Shown here one piece after another: positions 17,701 through 27,857 of a stretch of DNA of 59,314 nt. Within the stretch, counting starts at the first letter, position 1; every line of letters begins with the position of its first letter. Source of the stretch: Comamonadaceae bacterium OH2545_COT-014. Its GTDB lineage: Bacteria > Pseudomonadota > Gammaproteobacteria > Burkholderiales > Burkholderiaceae_C. The stretch lies in contig RQYR01000019.1 in the NCBI GenBank assembly GCA_003859965.1, positions 1 to 59,314 on the forward strand, given 5' to 3'. Made by a program: the position numbers and the translations under genes. The notes below the pieces were generated by a model. The model did no database searches, was not told the origin of the DNA, and worked only from the letters and a program-made list of their open reading frames with translations.

Positions 17701-17726
17701 GTGAGACAAAACGTGAAATCTCTCAC
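17701..17726. promoter_or_regulatory. Inverted repeat next to the sigma-54 promoter
   Basis: GTGAGA (17701-17706) and TCTCAC (17721-17726) are perfect inverted arms around a 14-nt centre, ending where the -24 element begins. It could be a regulator site; enhancer sites for sigma-54 usually lie further upstream, so this may instead be a local repressor or IHF-region feature. Confidence 0.35.
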
Positions 17727-17741
17727 TGGCACGGCAATTGC
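17727..17741 (+). promoter_or_regulatory. Sigma-54 (RpoN) -24/-12 promoter
   Basis: TGGCACGGCAATTGC matches the RpoN consensus TGGCAC-N5-TTGC exactly at the GG and GC positions with correct spacing. The start would fall near 17753, giving a ~90-nt leader to the DUF1800 gene at 17843. Not in a coding region and correctly oriented. Confidence 0.75.
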
Positions 17742-17842
17742 GTCCACCCCTTGCACGGACATTTTCTGACGGTGTTGCCTGCAAGTAGCCCGTTTGAGGC
17801 TGTGTGTCCGTTTTTCATATTCACTAAAAAGAGGATGGAGCC

Positions 17843-19822
17843 ATGAAAAACGACCCCTCGGATCTCGCGTCAGCGCATTGCACGGACATGCCTCAAGCGC
17901 GCTCCCAGACCCATCAACCCCCTTCCGAGCCAGGTTCCTACCCCCCTAGCGCCAGCGCCCAGACCAAGGCCGCTCGCCCCGGCGCATCAGCTGAAAAGCA
18001 GCCGCTTCCGTCCTCTCCCAGCAGCCACATGCACTTGGGGGCACTTACAGGCCTTTCCGCCTTGATGTCCGCCACACTGGCCGCCTGTGGCGGTGGCGAT
18101 GGCGGCCCTGTATCACCCACTCCCGCACCGCCGCCGCCCATGCCGGCCCCCGCGCCTGCCCCAGGGCTGCCTCCGCCCAGCCCGGCGCCAGCGCCGCCCG
18201 CACCCGGTCCGGCACCTGGCCCGGCGCCCGCTCCCAGCCCAACACCGGCCCCTAGCCCAGCCCCCACCAACATCACCGAGGCGGAAGCCGCCCGTTTTCT
18301 GCTGCAGGCGCAGTTTTCCGCCAGCCCGGCCGAGATCGCCGAGGTACAGCGCAAGGGCTACAGCGTCTGGCTGGACGAGCAGATGCGCGCGCCCATGTAC
18401 ACCCGTGGCTGGGACTTGGCACAGCAGCAAAAGGTGTCATACGAGAACCGCTTCAACAGCAACTTCGCCGACCACATGATCTGGCAGCAGCTCATCGCCG
18501 CGCCCGACGGGCTGCGCAAGCGTGTGGCCTTGGCCTGGTCCGAAATCTTCGTGGTCAGCACCAACGACGTCTTCGGCATGTGGCGCCACTACAGCATGGG
18601 CGCCTACTGGGACATGCTCAATGACTACGTGTTCGGTGACTACCGCCAATTCCTGGAAGCGCTCACGCTCAACCCGGCCATGGGCTCGTACCTGAACACC
18701 AAGGGCAACCTCAAGGCCAACCCCCGCACCGGCAGCCGCCCTGACGAGAACTATGCGCGCGAGATCATGCAGCTGTTCTCGATCGGCCTGTATGAGCTCA
18801 ACGACGACGGTACGCTGCGCGGCGGCGGCCGGGAAACCTACGGCATCGCCGACGTGGCCAGCCTCGCCAACGTATTCACCGGCTACGACTTCGCTCAAAG
18901 CTACTCAGAGCTCAGCCGCGAAGGCAACACCAATTTCGATGGGCTGCGCAACCCCATGAAGTTGAACGCCAAGCAGCACTCGGAAGAACCCGTCACCTTC
19001 CTGGGTCATACACTGAAAGCCGCCAACAATGATGGCCCCGGCCGCCTGAAAGAAGCGCTGGACATCATTGCCAACCACCGCAACGTCGGCCCCTTCATCG
19101 GGCGCCAGCTCATCCAGCGCCTGGTGACCAGCCACCCCAGCCCCGCCTACGTGGGGCGGGTAGCCGCCGTCTTCAACAACGATGGCACAGGCCGGCGCGG
19201 CAACATGGCCGCCGTTACCAAGGCTGTGCTGCTGGATCCGGAGGCACGGCAAAACCCCTCGCTCAAGCCGACCACCTGGGGCAAGCTGCGCGAGCCGATG
19301 ATCCGCTTCGTGCAATGGGCGCGCACCTTCAACGCCAAGGCGTCGAGCCACCTCTGGACCATCTACAGCTTTTCCGAAGCCAACCGGCTGGGCCAAAGCC
19401 CGTTGCGCAGCCCTTCGGTGTTCAACTTCTTCCGTCCCGGCTACGTGCCCCCCGGCACCGCACTGGCCGCCAGCAAGCACACCGCGCCAGAGTTCCAGAT
19501 CACTGACGAAAACACGGTGGCTGGCTACATCAACTTCATGAACGAGCGCATCCGCAAGGGCTACGAAACCACGGATATCGAGAAAAAACCCTTCACGCTC
19601 ATGCCTGATTACCAGCGTGAACTGGCGCTGGCCAGCGACCCCGGCAAGCTCGTGGCGCACCTGAGCCTGCTGCTCACGGGCGACCAGCTCTCGGCCACCA
19701 CCTTCGCCATCATCCGCGACGCCGTGGCCACCATCCCCGCTGAAAAAGATGGGCTGATGCATCGCGTGCACAACGCCATCCTGCTCGTCATGTGCTGCCC
19801 CGAATACCTGGTGCAGAAGTGA
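17843..19822 (+). CDS. DUF1800 family protein, predicted exported lipoprotein
   Basis: 659 residues. A hydrophobic segment at about 66-82 ends in LAAC-GGGDGG, a lipobox-like site, but it follows an unusual ~62-residue polar N-terminal extension; a second possible start at 18029 would give a normal lipoprotein signal. The start at 17843 has GGAG just upstream and is favoured by the promoter. A Pro/Ala linker (~93-150) precedes the DUF1800 domain (ITEAEAARFLLQAQF, then WSEIFVVS, ENYAREIMQLFSIG, GREIxQ-like VTSHPSPAYVGR). Function of DUF1800 is not established. Followed after 29 bp by a DUF1501 gene, its usual partner. Confidence 0.88.
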   Translation: MKNDPSDLASAHCTDMPQARSQTHQPPSEPGSYPPSASAQTKAARPGASAEKQPLPSSPSSHMHLGALTGLSALMSATLAACGGGDGGPVSPTPAPPPPMPAPAPAPGLPPPSPAPAPPAPGPAPGPAPAPSPTPAPSPAPTNITEAEAARFLLQAQFSASPAEIAEVQRKGYSVWLDEQMRAPMYTRGWDLAQQQKVSYENRFNSNFADHMIWQQLIAAPDGLRKRVALAWSEIFVVSTNDVFGMWRHYSMGAYWDMLNDYVFGDYRQFLEALTLNPAMGSYLNTKGNLKANPRTGSRPDENYAREIMQLFSIGLYELNDDGTLRGGGRETYGIADVASLANVFTGYDFAQSYSELSREGNTNFDGLRNPMKLNAKQHSEEPVTFLGHTLKAANNDGPGRLKEALDIIANHRNVGPFIGRQLIQRLVTSHPSPAYVGRVAAVFNNDGTGRRGNMAAVTKAVLLDPEARQNPSLKPTTWGKLREPMIRFVQWARTFNAKASSHLWTIYSFSEANRLGQSPLRSPSVFNFFRPGYVPPGTALAASKHTAPEFQITDENTVAGYINFMNERIRKGYETTDIEKKPFTLMPDYQRELALASDPGKLVAHLSLLLTGDQLSATTFAIIRDAVATIPAEKDGLMHRVHNAILLVMCCPEYLVQK

Positions 19823-19851
19823 ACCGCGTCAATGTGAAAGGACATTCACCC

Positions 19852-21267
<1,416 letters not shown>

Positions 21268-21365
21268 GCATTCACCCCGCCAGCGTCTTGCGAGGGTACG
21301 GGACGCCACAGTGCGTGTCGTGCTCCTTCGTGCTGCCGGTTCGGCCGGCGGCTACACTTCCCCCA

Positions 21366-21403
21366 AAAAAGCGCCTGCCGTGAAATAACGGCAGGCGCTT
21401 TTT
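21366..21403. terminator. Bidirectional rho-independent terminator
   Basis: AAAAAGCGCCTGCCGT (21366-21381) is perfectly complementary to ACGGCAGGCGCTTTTT (21388-21403) with a 6-nt loop. The T-runs on both strands serve the DUF1501 gene and the convergent lipoprotein gene. Confidence 0.93.
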
Positions 21404-21420
21404 GATTCAGGCCACTGCTA

Positions 21421-21449
21421 AAGCCTGTTTGTGTATCTTGAACGGGCTC
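21421..21449. repeat. 29-bp TIR-only remnant of the MITE-like family, copy 4
   Basis: AAGCCTGTT (21421-21429) and TTGAACGGGCTC (21438-21449) resemble the left and right ends of the larger copies, with only 8 nt in between. The triplet CTA flanks it on both sides (21418-21420 and 21450-21452), like a target duplication. Confidence 0.35.
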
Positions 21450-21568
21450 CTACAGCCCGCAGTCGATAGCCAATAAGCCCTTTTCTTCAAACAGGAAAGG
21501 GCTGACAAAGAAGTAGGCAGAGAATCACCGGGCGCGCAAACCACACCCCCGGCGCAGTTCCCTGGGCC

Positions 21569-22762
21569 TCACGGGTAAATGGTGCCCGACAACGGCTGTA
21601 CCACAGGCAGCATCAGGCCTTTCACGTAGACGCCAAAGGCATTGCTGCCAAAAGCCACGGCGCCCAGATAGACGTAGCCGTCAGCCGCCATGGCATTGAG
21701 TTCCGTCAGCATCTGGGTCATCGTTCTGATCGCGTTGTAGTCCTTGAGGGCGTATTCCAGCTTCTTCGTCTGCATGGGCCCCGTCACAAACAGGCTATTA
21801 CCTTTGTCAATGTTCATGGGGCCGACGTACAGATGGCGGTCCTCACCCTGCTGCTGAAGCTGGGCCAGCAGCTCCGCCTGCGTGCTGCCTGAAAGGCTTG
21901 GTGCCTTGTAGGCATAAGTACCACCTCCTGCCGTGTGTCCGCGCATGAACAGCTCCATCGGACCGCTGGATGTCACGGCGGGGCCAAGATAGCGGTAGCC
22001 CTTCTGCCCCCATTCATTGAGCAGATCCAGCGTGACGCTGGCTTCCGTGTGGTACTCGTACTTGCTGGCACGGGCGTCGTCCTTGACGAACATGGCACCT
22101 CCCCCCATGAAGCTCTTGAACGCCCATCCGTCCGCGCCACGCTTCTTGAGCAACTCGGGCGTGAACGGATCCGGGTCCACTTCATAGACCAGACGAGACG
22201 CCGCACGGGCCTTGGCCTGGAAAAACAGGTTCCCCTTTTCACTACCGAAAGCAACGGGGCTGACGAAAGCGTAACCCTGTGCCCCCTGGCTGTTCACCTG
22301 CGCGAGCAGTGCCGCGTGGTCAGGCATGTCCGGCAGGACGGCATAGGTTCCCACCGAAACAACTGGTGCGGGTGCGGGCGCGGGAGACGGTGCCGGTGCG
22401 GGAGACGGCGCTGGTGCGGGAGACGGCGCTGGTGCAGGAGACGGTGCCGGTGCAGGAGACGGTGCTGGCGCGGGAGACGGTGCCGGTGCGGGAGACGGTG
22501 CCGGCGCGGGAGACGGTGCCGGTGCGGGAGACGGCGCTGGTGCGGGAGACGGCGCCGGTGCAGGAGACGGCGCCGGTGCAGGAGACGGCGCCGGTGCAGG
22601 AGACGGTGCCGGTGCGGGAGACGGCGCAGGAGCTGGAGACGGCGCAGGAGCTGGCGTTGGTGTCGGCGCGCGCATGGGGTCGTCGCCATCACCGCCGCAG
22701 GCCGCTAGTGCCACGGCGGTGAACAGGGCAGCCAGGTTCAATGATCGTTTTTTGAAACTCAC
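21569..22762 (-). CDS. Lipoprotein with Pro-Ala-Ser stalk and five C-terminal repeats
   Basis: 397 residues from a GTG start at 22762, preceded by AGGAGG at ideal spacing; the longer ATG reading upstream has no signal peptide. N-terminus FKKRSLNLAALF, lipobox ALAAC (Cys22). Residues ~36-130 are (PAPAPS)n encoded by an 18-bp minisatellite. The C-terminal ~265 residues contain five diverged ~50-residue repeats of the form [TK]-Y-x-Y, then LL..LN..G..GY.Y.GP, then LF..G, loosely like DUF4177 units. Predicted outer-membrane or surface lipoprotein on a Pro-rich stalk. Function unknown; convergent with the DUF1800/DUF1501 operon. Confidence 0.8.
   Translation of the reverse strand: MSFKKRSLNLAALFTAVALAACGGDGDDPMRAPTPTPAPAPSPAPAPSPAPAPSPAPAPSPAPAPSPAPAPSPAPAPSPAPAPSPAPAPSPAPAPSPAPAPSPAPAPSPAPAPSPAPAPSPAPAPSPAPAPAPVVSVGTYAVLPDMPDHAALLAQVNSQGAQGYAFVSPVAFGSEKGNLFFQAKARAASRLVYEVDPDPFTPELLKKRGADGWAFKSFMGGGAMFVKDDARASKYEYHTEASVTLDLLNEWGQKGYRYLGPAVTSSGPMELFMRGHTAGGGTYAYKAPSLSGSTQAELLAQLQQQGEDRHLYVGPMNIDKGNSLFVTGPMQTKKLEYALKDYNAIRTMTQMLTELNAMAADGYVYLGAVAFGSNAFGVYVKGLMLPVVQPLSGTIYP
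22384..22653. repeat. 18-bp minisatellite, 15 units, encoding the PAPAPS stalk
   Basis: GAGACGG recurs at exact 18-bp steps from 22384 to 22636, 15 times. Units differ only at synonymous third positions (for example GGTGCGGGAGAC versus GGTGCAGGAGAC). Unit changes would keep the reading frame, so stalk length can vary without loss of function. Confidence 0.92.
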
Positions 22763-22920
22763 GGTTTTCCTCCTTGATACGTGTTTGATACGTGTGTTGG
22801 CACCCCAGGCACGGCGGCGCATGCAGCCATGCCCCGGAACGCGCTCAACGCCCGGATTTTCCGGCAAAGAGACGGCTTCAACCATTGACACGCGCCCAGG
22901 TTCGGGTAACTCCGTAGGCG

Positions 22921-24717
22921 TCAACGCATCCAGGCCCGCAGGGCCAGGTGCAAGGCGGCGGGCGCCACGGGCTTGTGCAGCACCAGGCAGCCGTGGTCGC
23001 CGGCTTCGGCGAATTCGGGCGCGTCCAGGTCGCCGCTGACGAGCAGGCAGCCCGCGTCTGGGCAGCGCCGGGCCAGCGATTGCAGCAGGTGCCAGCCGTT
23101 GTCGCCGCTGCGCAGGCGCACATCGCACACCAGGGCATGCGGGGCAAAGCCCGCGTCCAGGTGCTGGTGCGCCGTGGCATGGCTGTCCGCGAAGCGGGCC
23201 TGTACGCCCCAGGCATCCAGCAGGGCTTGCCAGGCATGGCGCGCGGCCGGGTCGTCCTCCACCACCAGGCAGCGTCCGTGCAGCTGGTGCAGGGGAACGT
23301 CCGCCGCCGGGGCGCTGGCGGCGGGCACGCATGCGGCTTCGTCAGGCGCGGCAGGCGCGCCGGCCAGCGGCAGGCTCAGCCAGAAGCAGGAACCGCGCCC
23401 CGGCACCGAGCGCACACCATGCCGCGCGCCCAGCAGGGCCGCGCAGCGTGCCACCACGGCCAGGCCCAGGCCGTAGGCGGCGCTGGCGGGTGGGCCGTGC
23501 GCCGCCGGCGCGTGGCCCGCGCCCCGCTGGAAGGGCTGGAACAGGCGCGCCTGCTCGGCTTCGGCCATGCCCACGCCGGTGTCCCACACTTGCAGCAGCG
23601 CCTGCCCCTGGCGCACGCGCGCCGTCACCCGCACGCCGCCGCGCGGCGTGTAGCGGATGGCGTTTTGCACCAGGTTGAACAGCGCCTGGCGCAGCAGGGC
23701 CGGGTCGGCCCGCAGGTGCAGCGCCTGCCGCGTGGCGCGCACGCGCAGGTCAAGGCCTTGCTGATGGGCCTGGGCGCCGAACAGGGACGGCACCTCGTCC
23801 AGCAGGGCGCGCACGTCCAGGATTTGCGGGCGCGCTTCGTACGGCCCGGCCTCGATGCGCGACAAATCCAGCAGCGAGGCCAGCATGAACTGAATGGCCC
23901 GGGTGCACTGCCGCAGGTGCGCCAGCAGCGGGCGCAGGCGTTCATCGGCGCCGTGCTGGTGCAGGGCCGCCTCCACCGCCAGGCCCAGCGCGTGCACGGG
24001 CTGGCGCAGGTCGTGGCTGGCGGCGTTCAGGAAGTGGTTTTTCTCCTGCAAGGCGCGCGTGGCCTGCTCGCTCATGCGGCGGTAGCCTTCTTCCAGCGCC
24101 AGCTGGCGCGCCATGAAGCGCCGGTTCTGCCGCGCGTGGCGCAGCGTGATGGCGCCAAACAGCAGCAGCGCGCCGGCGATGAAGGGCCAGTCCCCCGGAA
24201 AGATCCAGGGCGCGCCCAGCATGGCCACGGCCAGCACCGTCAGCGCGAAGGCCCGGAAGGCCACGGGCAGCAGGCCCATGTAGGTGGCGCCGGAAGACAC
24301 CACGGCGCACAGCGCGGCGTAGAGCGTCAGGTGAAATTGCGGCATGGGCGCGTGCAGCGTGATGGGCACGGGCAAGGTCCAGCCCAGGCCCACGCACAGC
24401 GCCAGCCAGGCCAGCCGCCGGGGCCAGTGGGGGCCAGGGCGCGGCAGTTCGGCGCGCAGGCGCCGCAGCATGGCGGCCATTACGCCTGCCAGCGCCCACA
24501 TCAGCCCCACCCAGGCGTTCATCAGCGGCGCGGTGCCGTACTGCCGGTGCAGCCACCACAGCAAGGGCGGCAGCACCAGCAGCGCGAGGATGGACAGCGG
24601 CACGTGCCCGGCGGCGATCGCCAGCAGGCGGCGCTGCAGCTCGGGCGGCGGCAGGGCATCAGGCGCGGCGGCTGAGGCAGTCGTGGCAGTCGTGGGGCAA
24701 GGGGCGTCGGCGGGCAT
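22921..24717 (-). CDS. Hybrid sensor histidine kinase with C-terminal receiver domain
   Basis: 598 residues. N-terminal membrane region with about six hydrophobic segments (~35-190) and very short loops. Then a coiled stretch, HisKA with H235 in NAASHDLRQP, HATPase_c (NLVQNAIRY, DTGVGM, GLGLAVV), and a receiver domain (VVEDD near 480, phospho-acceptor Asp ~532 in VCDVRL, Lys in LHKP). The DLRQP H-box is typical of kinases paired with small receiver-HTH proteins, but no such response regulator is adjacent. Annotated from 24717; an alternative ATG at 24762 would overlap the start codon of the divergent uvrD-type gene. The signal sensed is unknown. Confidence 0.9.
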   Translation of the reverse strand: MPADAPCPTTATTASAAAPDALPPPELQRRLLAIAAGHVPLSILALLVLPPLLWWLHRQYGTAPLMNAWVGLMWALAGVMAAMLRRLRAELPRPGPHWPRRLAWLALCVGLGWTLPVPITLHAPMPQFHLTLYAALCAVVSSGATYMGLLPVAFRAFALTVLAVAMLGAPWIFPGDWPFIAGALLLFGAITLRHARQNRRFMARQLALEEGYRRMSEQATRALQEKNHFLNAASHDLRQPVHALGLAVEAALHQHGADERLRPLLAHLRQCTRAIQFMLASLLDLSRIEAGPYEARPQILDVRALLDEVPSLFGAQAHQQGLDLRVRATRQALHLRADPALLRQALFNLVQNAIRYTPRGGVRVTARVRQGQALLQVWDTGVGMAEAEQARLFQPFQRGAGHAPAAHGPPASAAYGLGLAVVARCAALLGARHGVRSVPGRGSCFWLSLPLAGAPAAPDEAACVPAASAPAADVPLHQLHGRCLVVEDDPAARHAWQALLDAWGVQARFADSHATAHQHLDAGFAPHALVCDVRLRSGDNGWHLLQSLARRCPDAGCLLVSGDLDAPEFAEAGDHGCLVLHKPVAPAALHLALRAWMR

Positions 24718-24747
24718 GGCGGAGCGGCGCGAGGCGGGCGCGGTTCC

Positions 24748-24753
24748 TACAAT
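24748..24753 (+). promoter_or_regulatory. Possible -10 element of the UvrD-type helicase gene
   Basis: TACAAT ends 7 nt before the ATG at 24761, which would give a leaderless or near-leaderless transcript. No good -35 is visible at the expected distance. Weak. Confidence 0.3.
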
Positions 24754-24760
24754 CGCGCGC

Positions 24761-27178
24761 ATGTTTCCACAAAACACGACCGGGGCCGCCGCCGCGCTGC
24801 TGGCCGGGCTGAACGACGAGCAGCGCGCCGCCGTCATGCTGCCGCCCGAGCACGCGCTGATCCTGGCAGGCGCCGGCTCGGGCAAGACGCGGGTGCTCAC
24901 CACCCGTATCGCCTGGCTGCTGCAAACGCAGCAGGTCACGCCCGGCGGCGTGCTGGCCGTCACCTTCACCAACAAGGCGGCCAAGGAGATGCAGGCGCGC
25001 CTGTCAGCCATGCTGCCGCTGAACGTGCGCGGCATGTGGATCGGCACTTTCCACGGCCTGTGCCACCGCTTTCTGCGCGCGCACCACCAGCTGGCCGGGC
25101 TGCCGCAGGCCTTCCAGATCCTGGACGTGCAGGACCAGCTCTCGGCCATCAAGCGCCTGTGCAAGCAGTTCGGCGTGGACGAGGAGCGTTTTCCGCCCAA
25201 GCAGCTGCAATGGTTCATCAGCGGTTGCAAGGAAGACGGCCTGCGCCCGCACGCGGTGCAGGCCGATGACGCGGAAAGCCGCAAGAAGGTAGAGCTCTAC
25301 CAACTCTATGAAGAACAGTGCCAGCGCGAGGGCGTGGTCGATTTCGGCGAGCTGATGCTGCGCAGCTACGAGCTGCTGCAAGGCAACGACCCGCTGCGCG
25401 CGCACTACCGGCGGCGCTTTCGCCACATCCTGATCGACGAATTCCAGGACACCAACCGCCTGCAATATGCGTGGATCAAGTGCATCGTCGGCCTGCCCGG
25501 CGAGCAGGTCGGGCCGGACGGCCCCGGCGGCGCCATCATGGCCGTGGGCGACGACGACCAGAGCATCTACGCCTTTCGCGGCGCGCGCGTGGGCAACATG
25601 CACGACTTCGTGCTCGAGTTCCAGGTGCGCCACCAGATCAAGCTGGAGCAGAACTACCGCAGCCACAGCCACATCCTGGACTGTGCCAACACCCTCATCA
25701 GCCACAACCAGCGCCGCCTGGGCAAGAACCTGCGCACCACGCTGGGCGCGGGCGAGCCGGTGCGCGTGCATGAAGCGCCCACTGACCTGGCCGAAGCCGA
25801 ATGGCTGGTGGACGAGGTGCGCCAGCTCGTCCGCGAAAACGGCCTGCCGCGCCAGCAGATCGCCGTGCTCTACCGCAGCAACGCGCAAAGCCGCGCCATC
25901 GAATCGCAGCTGTTCAACGCCGGCGTGCCCTACCGCGTGTACGGCGGGCTGCGCTTTTTCGAGCGCGCCGAAATCAAGCACGCGCTGGCCTACCTGCGCC
26001 TGCTGGAAAACCCGCGCGACGACACCAGCTTCCTGCGCGTCGTCAACTTCCCGCCGCGCGGCATCGGCGCGCGCACCGTGGAGCAGCTGCAAGACGCCGC
26101 CCGCGCCAGCGGCGCCGCGCTGCACGACGCGGCCAGCGCCGTGCCTGGCCGCGCCGGCGCCCACCTGCGCGCCTTCATCGCCCTGCTGGACGTGCTGCGC
26201 GAGCAGACCCAGGGCCAGAGCCTGCGCCAGATCGTCGAGCTGGTGGCCGAAGGCAGCGGCCTGATCGACCACTACCGCGCCGAAAAAGAAGGCCAGGACC
26301 GCATCGAGAACCTGCACGAGCTGGCCAGCGCTGCCGAAAGCTTCGTCACCCAGGAAGGCTTTGGCCGCGACGCCGTGGCCCTGCCGCTGGACGAGCACGG
26401 CGCTCCGCTCATCCAAAGCCCGGTCAGCCAGGGGCTGGACCCAGACCAAGCCGGCGCCCGCGCCGCGCTGGCGCCGGACGCCGACACCGGCGAAACCCTC
26501 AGCCCGCTGGCCGCCTTTCTCACCCACGCCGCACTGGAGGCAGGCGACAACCAGGCCCAGGCAGGGCAGGACGCCGTGCAGCTGATGACCGTACACGCCG
26601 CCAAGGGGCTGGAGTTCGACGCCGTGTTCATCACCGGGCTAGAGGAAGGGCTGTTCCCGCACGACAACGCGCTGGCCGACTTCGACGGCCTGGAGGAAGA
26701 GCGCCGCCTGATGTACGTGGCCATCACCCGCGCGCGCCAGCGCCTGTACCTCAGCCACGCGCAGGTGCGCATGCTGCACGGGCAAACGCGCTACAACCTG
26801 CGCAGCCGCTTTCTGGACGAGCTGCCCGAGGCCGCGCTCAAGTGGCTCACGCCCAAGAGTGGCAGCTCCGGCAGCGGCTTTGGTAGCGGCCCGGGCGAGC
26901 GGCCCGGCCGCCATACCGGCGGCCCCTCATGGGCCTTCCATTCCGGCACGGGCCGCGACCTTGGCCGCCAGGCCAGCGCGGCAGCGCTGGCCCCGCCGCG
27001 CACGGCAGACACCCACGGCATCCGCCTTGGCATGCAGGTGTTTCACAACAAGTTTGGCGAAGGCGCCGTGCTGGCGCTGGAAGGCAGTGGCAGCGACGCG
27101 CGCGCGCAGGTCAAGTTCAACCGCCATGGCGTCAAGTGGCTGGCGCTGTCCGTCGCCAAGCTGACCCCTGTGCCCTGA
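24761..27178 (+). CDS. uvrD: UvrD/Rep-type 3'-5' DNA helicase
   Basis: Superfamily 1A helicase used in excision and mismatch repair. 805 residues: Walker A AGAGSGKTRVL (~39-49), motif Ia TFTNKAAKEM, Walker B DEFQDTN, motif III GDDDQSIYAFRGA, motif IV QNYRSH, motif V TVHAAKGLEFD, motif VI VAITRARQRL. The C-terminal 90 residues form a Gly/Ser-rich linker and a Tudor-like end (GMQVFHNKFGEGAVLALEG) typical of UvrD/PcrA. The start at 24761 (MFPQNTTGAA) is fixed by the family's N-terminus. Divergent from the kinase gene with a 43-bp spacer. Confidence 0.95.
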   Translation: MFPQNTTGAAAALLAGLNDEQRAAVMLPPEHALILAGAGSGKTRVLTTRIAWLLQTQQVTPGGVLAVTFTNKAAKEMQARLSAMLPLNVRGMWIGTFHGLCHRFLRAHHQLAGLPQAFQILDVQDQLSAIKRLCKQFGVDEERFPPKQLQWFISGCKEDGLRPHAVQADDAESRKKVELYQLYEEQCQREGVVDFGELMLRSYELLQGNDPLRAHYRRRFRHILIDEFQDTNRLQYAWIKCIVGLPGEQVGPDGPGGAIMAVGDDDQSIYAFRGARVGNMHDFVLEFQVRHQIKLEQNYRSHSHILDCANTLISHNQRRLGKNLRTTLGAGEPVRVHEAPTDLAEAEWLVDEVRQLVRENGLPRQQIAVLYRSNAQSRAIESQLFNAGVPYRVYGGLRFFERAEIKHALAYLRLLENPRDDTSFLRVVNFPPRGIGARTVEQLQDAARASGAALHDAASAVPGRAGAHLRAFIALLDVLREQTQGQSLRQIVELVAEGSGLIDHYRAEKEGQDRIENLHELASAAESFVTQEGFGRDAVALPLDEHGAPLIQSPVSQGLDPDQAGARAALAPDADTGETLSPLAAFLTHAALEAGDNQAQAGQDAVQLMTVHAAKGLEFDAVFITGLEEGLFPHDNALADFDGLEEERRLMYVAITRARQRLYLSHAQVRMLHGQTRYNLRSRFLDELPEAALKWLTPKSGSSGSGFGSGPGERPGRHTGGPSWAFHSGTGRDLGRQASAAALAPPRTADTHGIRLGMQVFHNKFGEGAVLALEGSGSDARAQVKFNRHGVKWLALSVAKLTPVP

Positions 27179-27249
27179 CTGCCTTCTGAAAAAACCGGGG
27201 CGCAGTCGCGTCCTCGCCTTGCCCTGCGCGGCGTAGCTCGGTGCACCTT

Positions 27250-27296
27250 GCATGCCGTCAGGGCATATCTGACAAGCCCTGAATGCTCTGTTTTTT
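27250..27296 (+). terminator. Terminator after the UvrD-type gene
   Basis: TCAGGGC (27258-27264) pairs with GCCCTGA (27276-27282), extended by GCAT/ATGC across a bulge, then TTTTTT at 27291-27296. Confidence 0.65.
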
Positions 27297-27320
27297 GAAG
27301 CGGTCCAACCCGCTCCGCTT

Positions 27321-27857
27321 TCAGTCCACCAGTTCGGCTTGTTCCAGGTGAATCTGCGGCAGGGCCGCGCGGGGGCGGCGCACTTTTTCGGTGGGGGCCA
27401 GCACCAGGGCGCTGCCGGCAATCACGGCTTCCTGCCGCTGATTGAGCACCTGGCAATCCAGCTCCACGCGCTTCTTGGCTTCATCCTTGCTGGTAACGGT
27501 GAGCGTGACGCTGAGCGTGTCGCCCACGCGCACGGGGCGCATGAAACGCAGGTTCTGCCCCATGTAGATGGTGCCCGGCCCCGGCAACTGGGTGCCCAGC
27601 ACGGTGGAAATCAGCGCGCCGCCCAGCATGCCGTGCGCGATCACGCCACGGAACATGGAGGCGTTGGCGTATTCCTCGTCCAGATGCGCCGGGTTGGTAT
27701 CGCCCGAGACGGCGGCAAACGCCAAGATATCGTCATGCGTGATGGTGCGAACCAGCGTGGACGACTGGCCAACGTGCATCTCATCGAAGGTCACGTTTTC
27801 GATGAAACCGCCGTCAGCGGCGGGGTGGCTTGCGGTGGTGGCGTGGTTTGGGCTCAT
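27321..27857 (-). CDS. MaoC-like (R)-specific enoyl-CoA hydratase
   Basis: 178 residues with a hot-dog hydratase-2 motif: FAAVSGDTNPAHLDEEYA, holding the catalytic Asp and His, and then FRGVIAHGMLGG. PhaJ/MaoC enzymes hydrate trans-2-enoyl-CoA to (R)-3-hydroxyacyl-CoA, feeding polyhydroxyalkanoate or acyl metabolism. Slightly longer than PhaJ because of an N-terminal extension (MSPNHATTASH) and a C-terminal tail. No PHA synthase in the window. Start at 27857 preferred over 27884. Confidence 0.88.
   Translation of the reverse strand: MSPNHATTASHPAADGGFIENVTFDEMHVGQSSTLVRTITHDDILAFAAVSGDTNPAHLDEEYANASMFRGVIAHGMLGGALISTVLGTQLPGPGTIYMGQNLRFMRPVRVGDTLSVTLTVTSKDEAKKRVELDCQVLNQRQEAVIAGSALVLAPTEKVRRPRAALPQIHLEQAELVD

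Larger units (their letters stand above)
17232..17842. other. 611-bp intergenic region with a mobile repeat and a sigma-54 promoter
   Basis: From left: ~108 bp with nothing recognised, the MITE-like copy 3 (17341-17497), ~200 bp of unassigned sequence, an inverted repeat at 17701-17726, a -24/-12 promoter at 17727-17741 and a leader of about 90 nt before the DUF1800 gene. No ORF in it is convincing. Confidence 0.7.
21268..21568. other. 301-bp convergent spacer
   Basis: Holds the strong terminator at 21366-21403, a 29-bp TIR-only repeat remnant at 21421-21449, and an 8-bp inverted repeat (21476-21483 with 21496-21503). No gene seen. Confidence 0.6.

Noticed and set aside
22384..22653. Regular 18-bp repeat as a possible CRISPR array
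   Set aside because: No spacers; units are contiguous and encode PAPAPS in the lipoprotein frame.
22763..23332. 190-residue N-terminal extension of the repeat lipoprotein from an upstream ATG
   Set aside because: It overlaps the kinase receiver domain on the same strand, and the GTG at 22762 has AGGAGG plus a lipoprotein signal.
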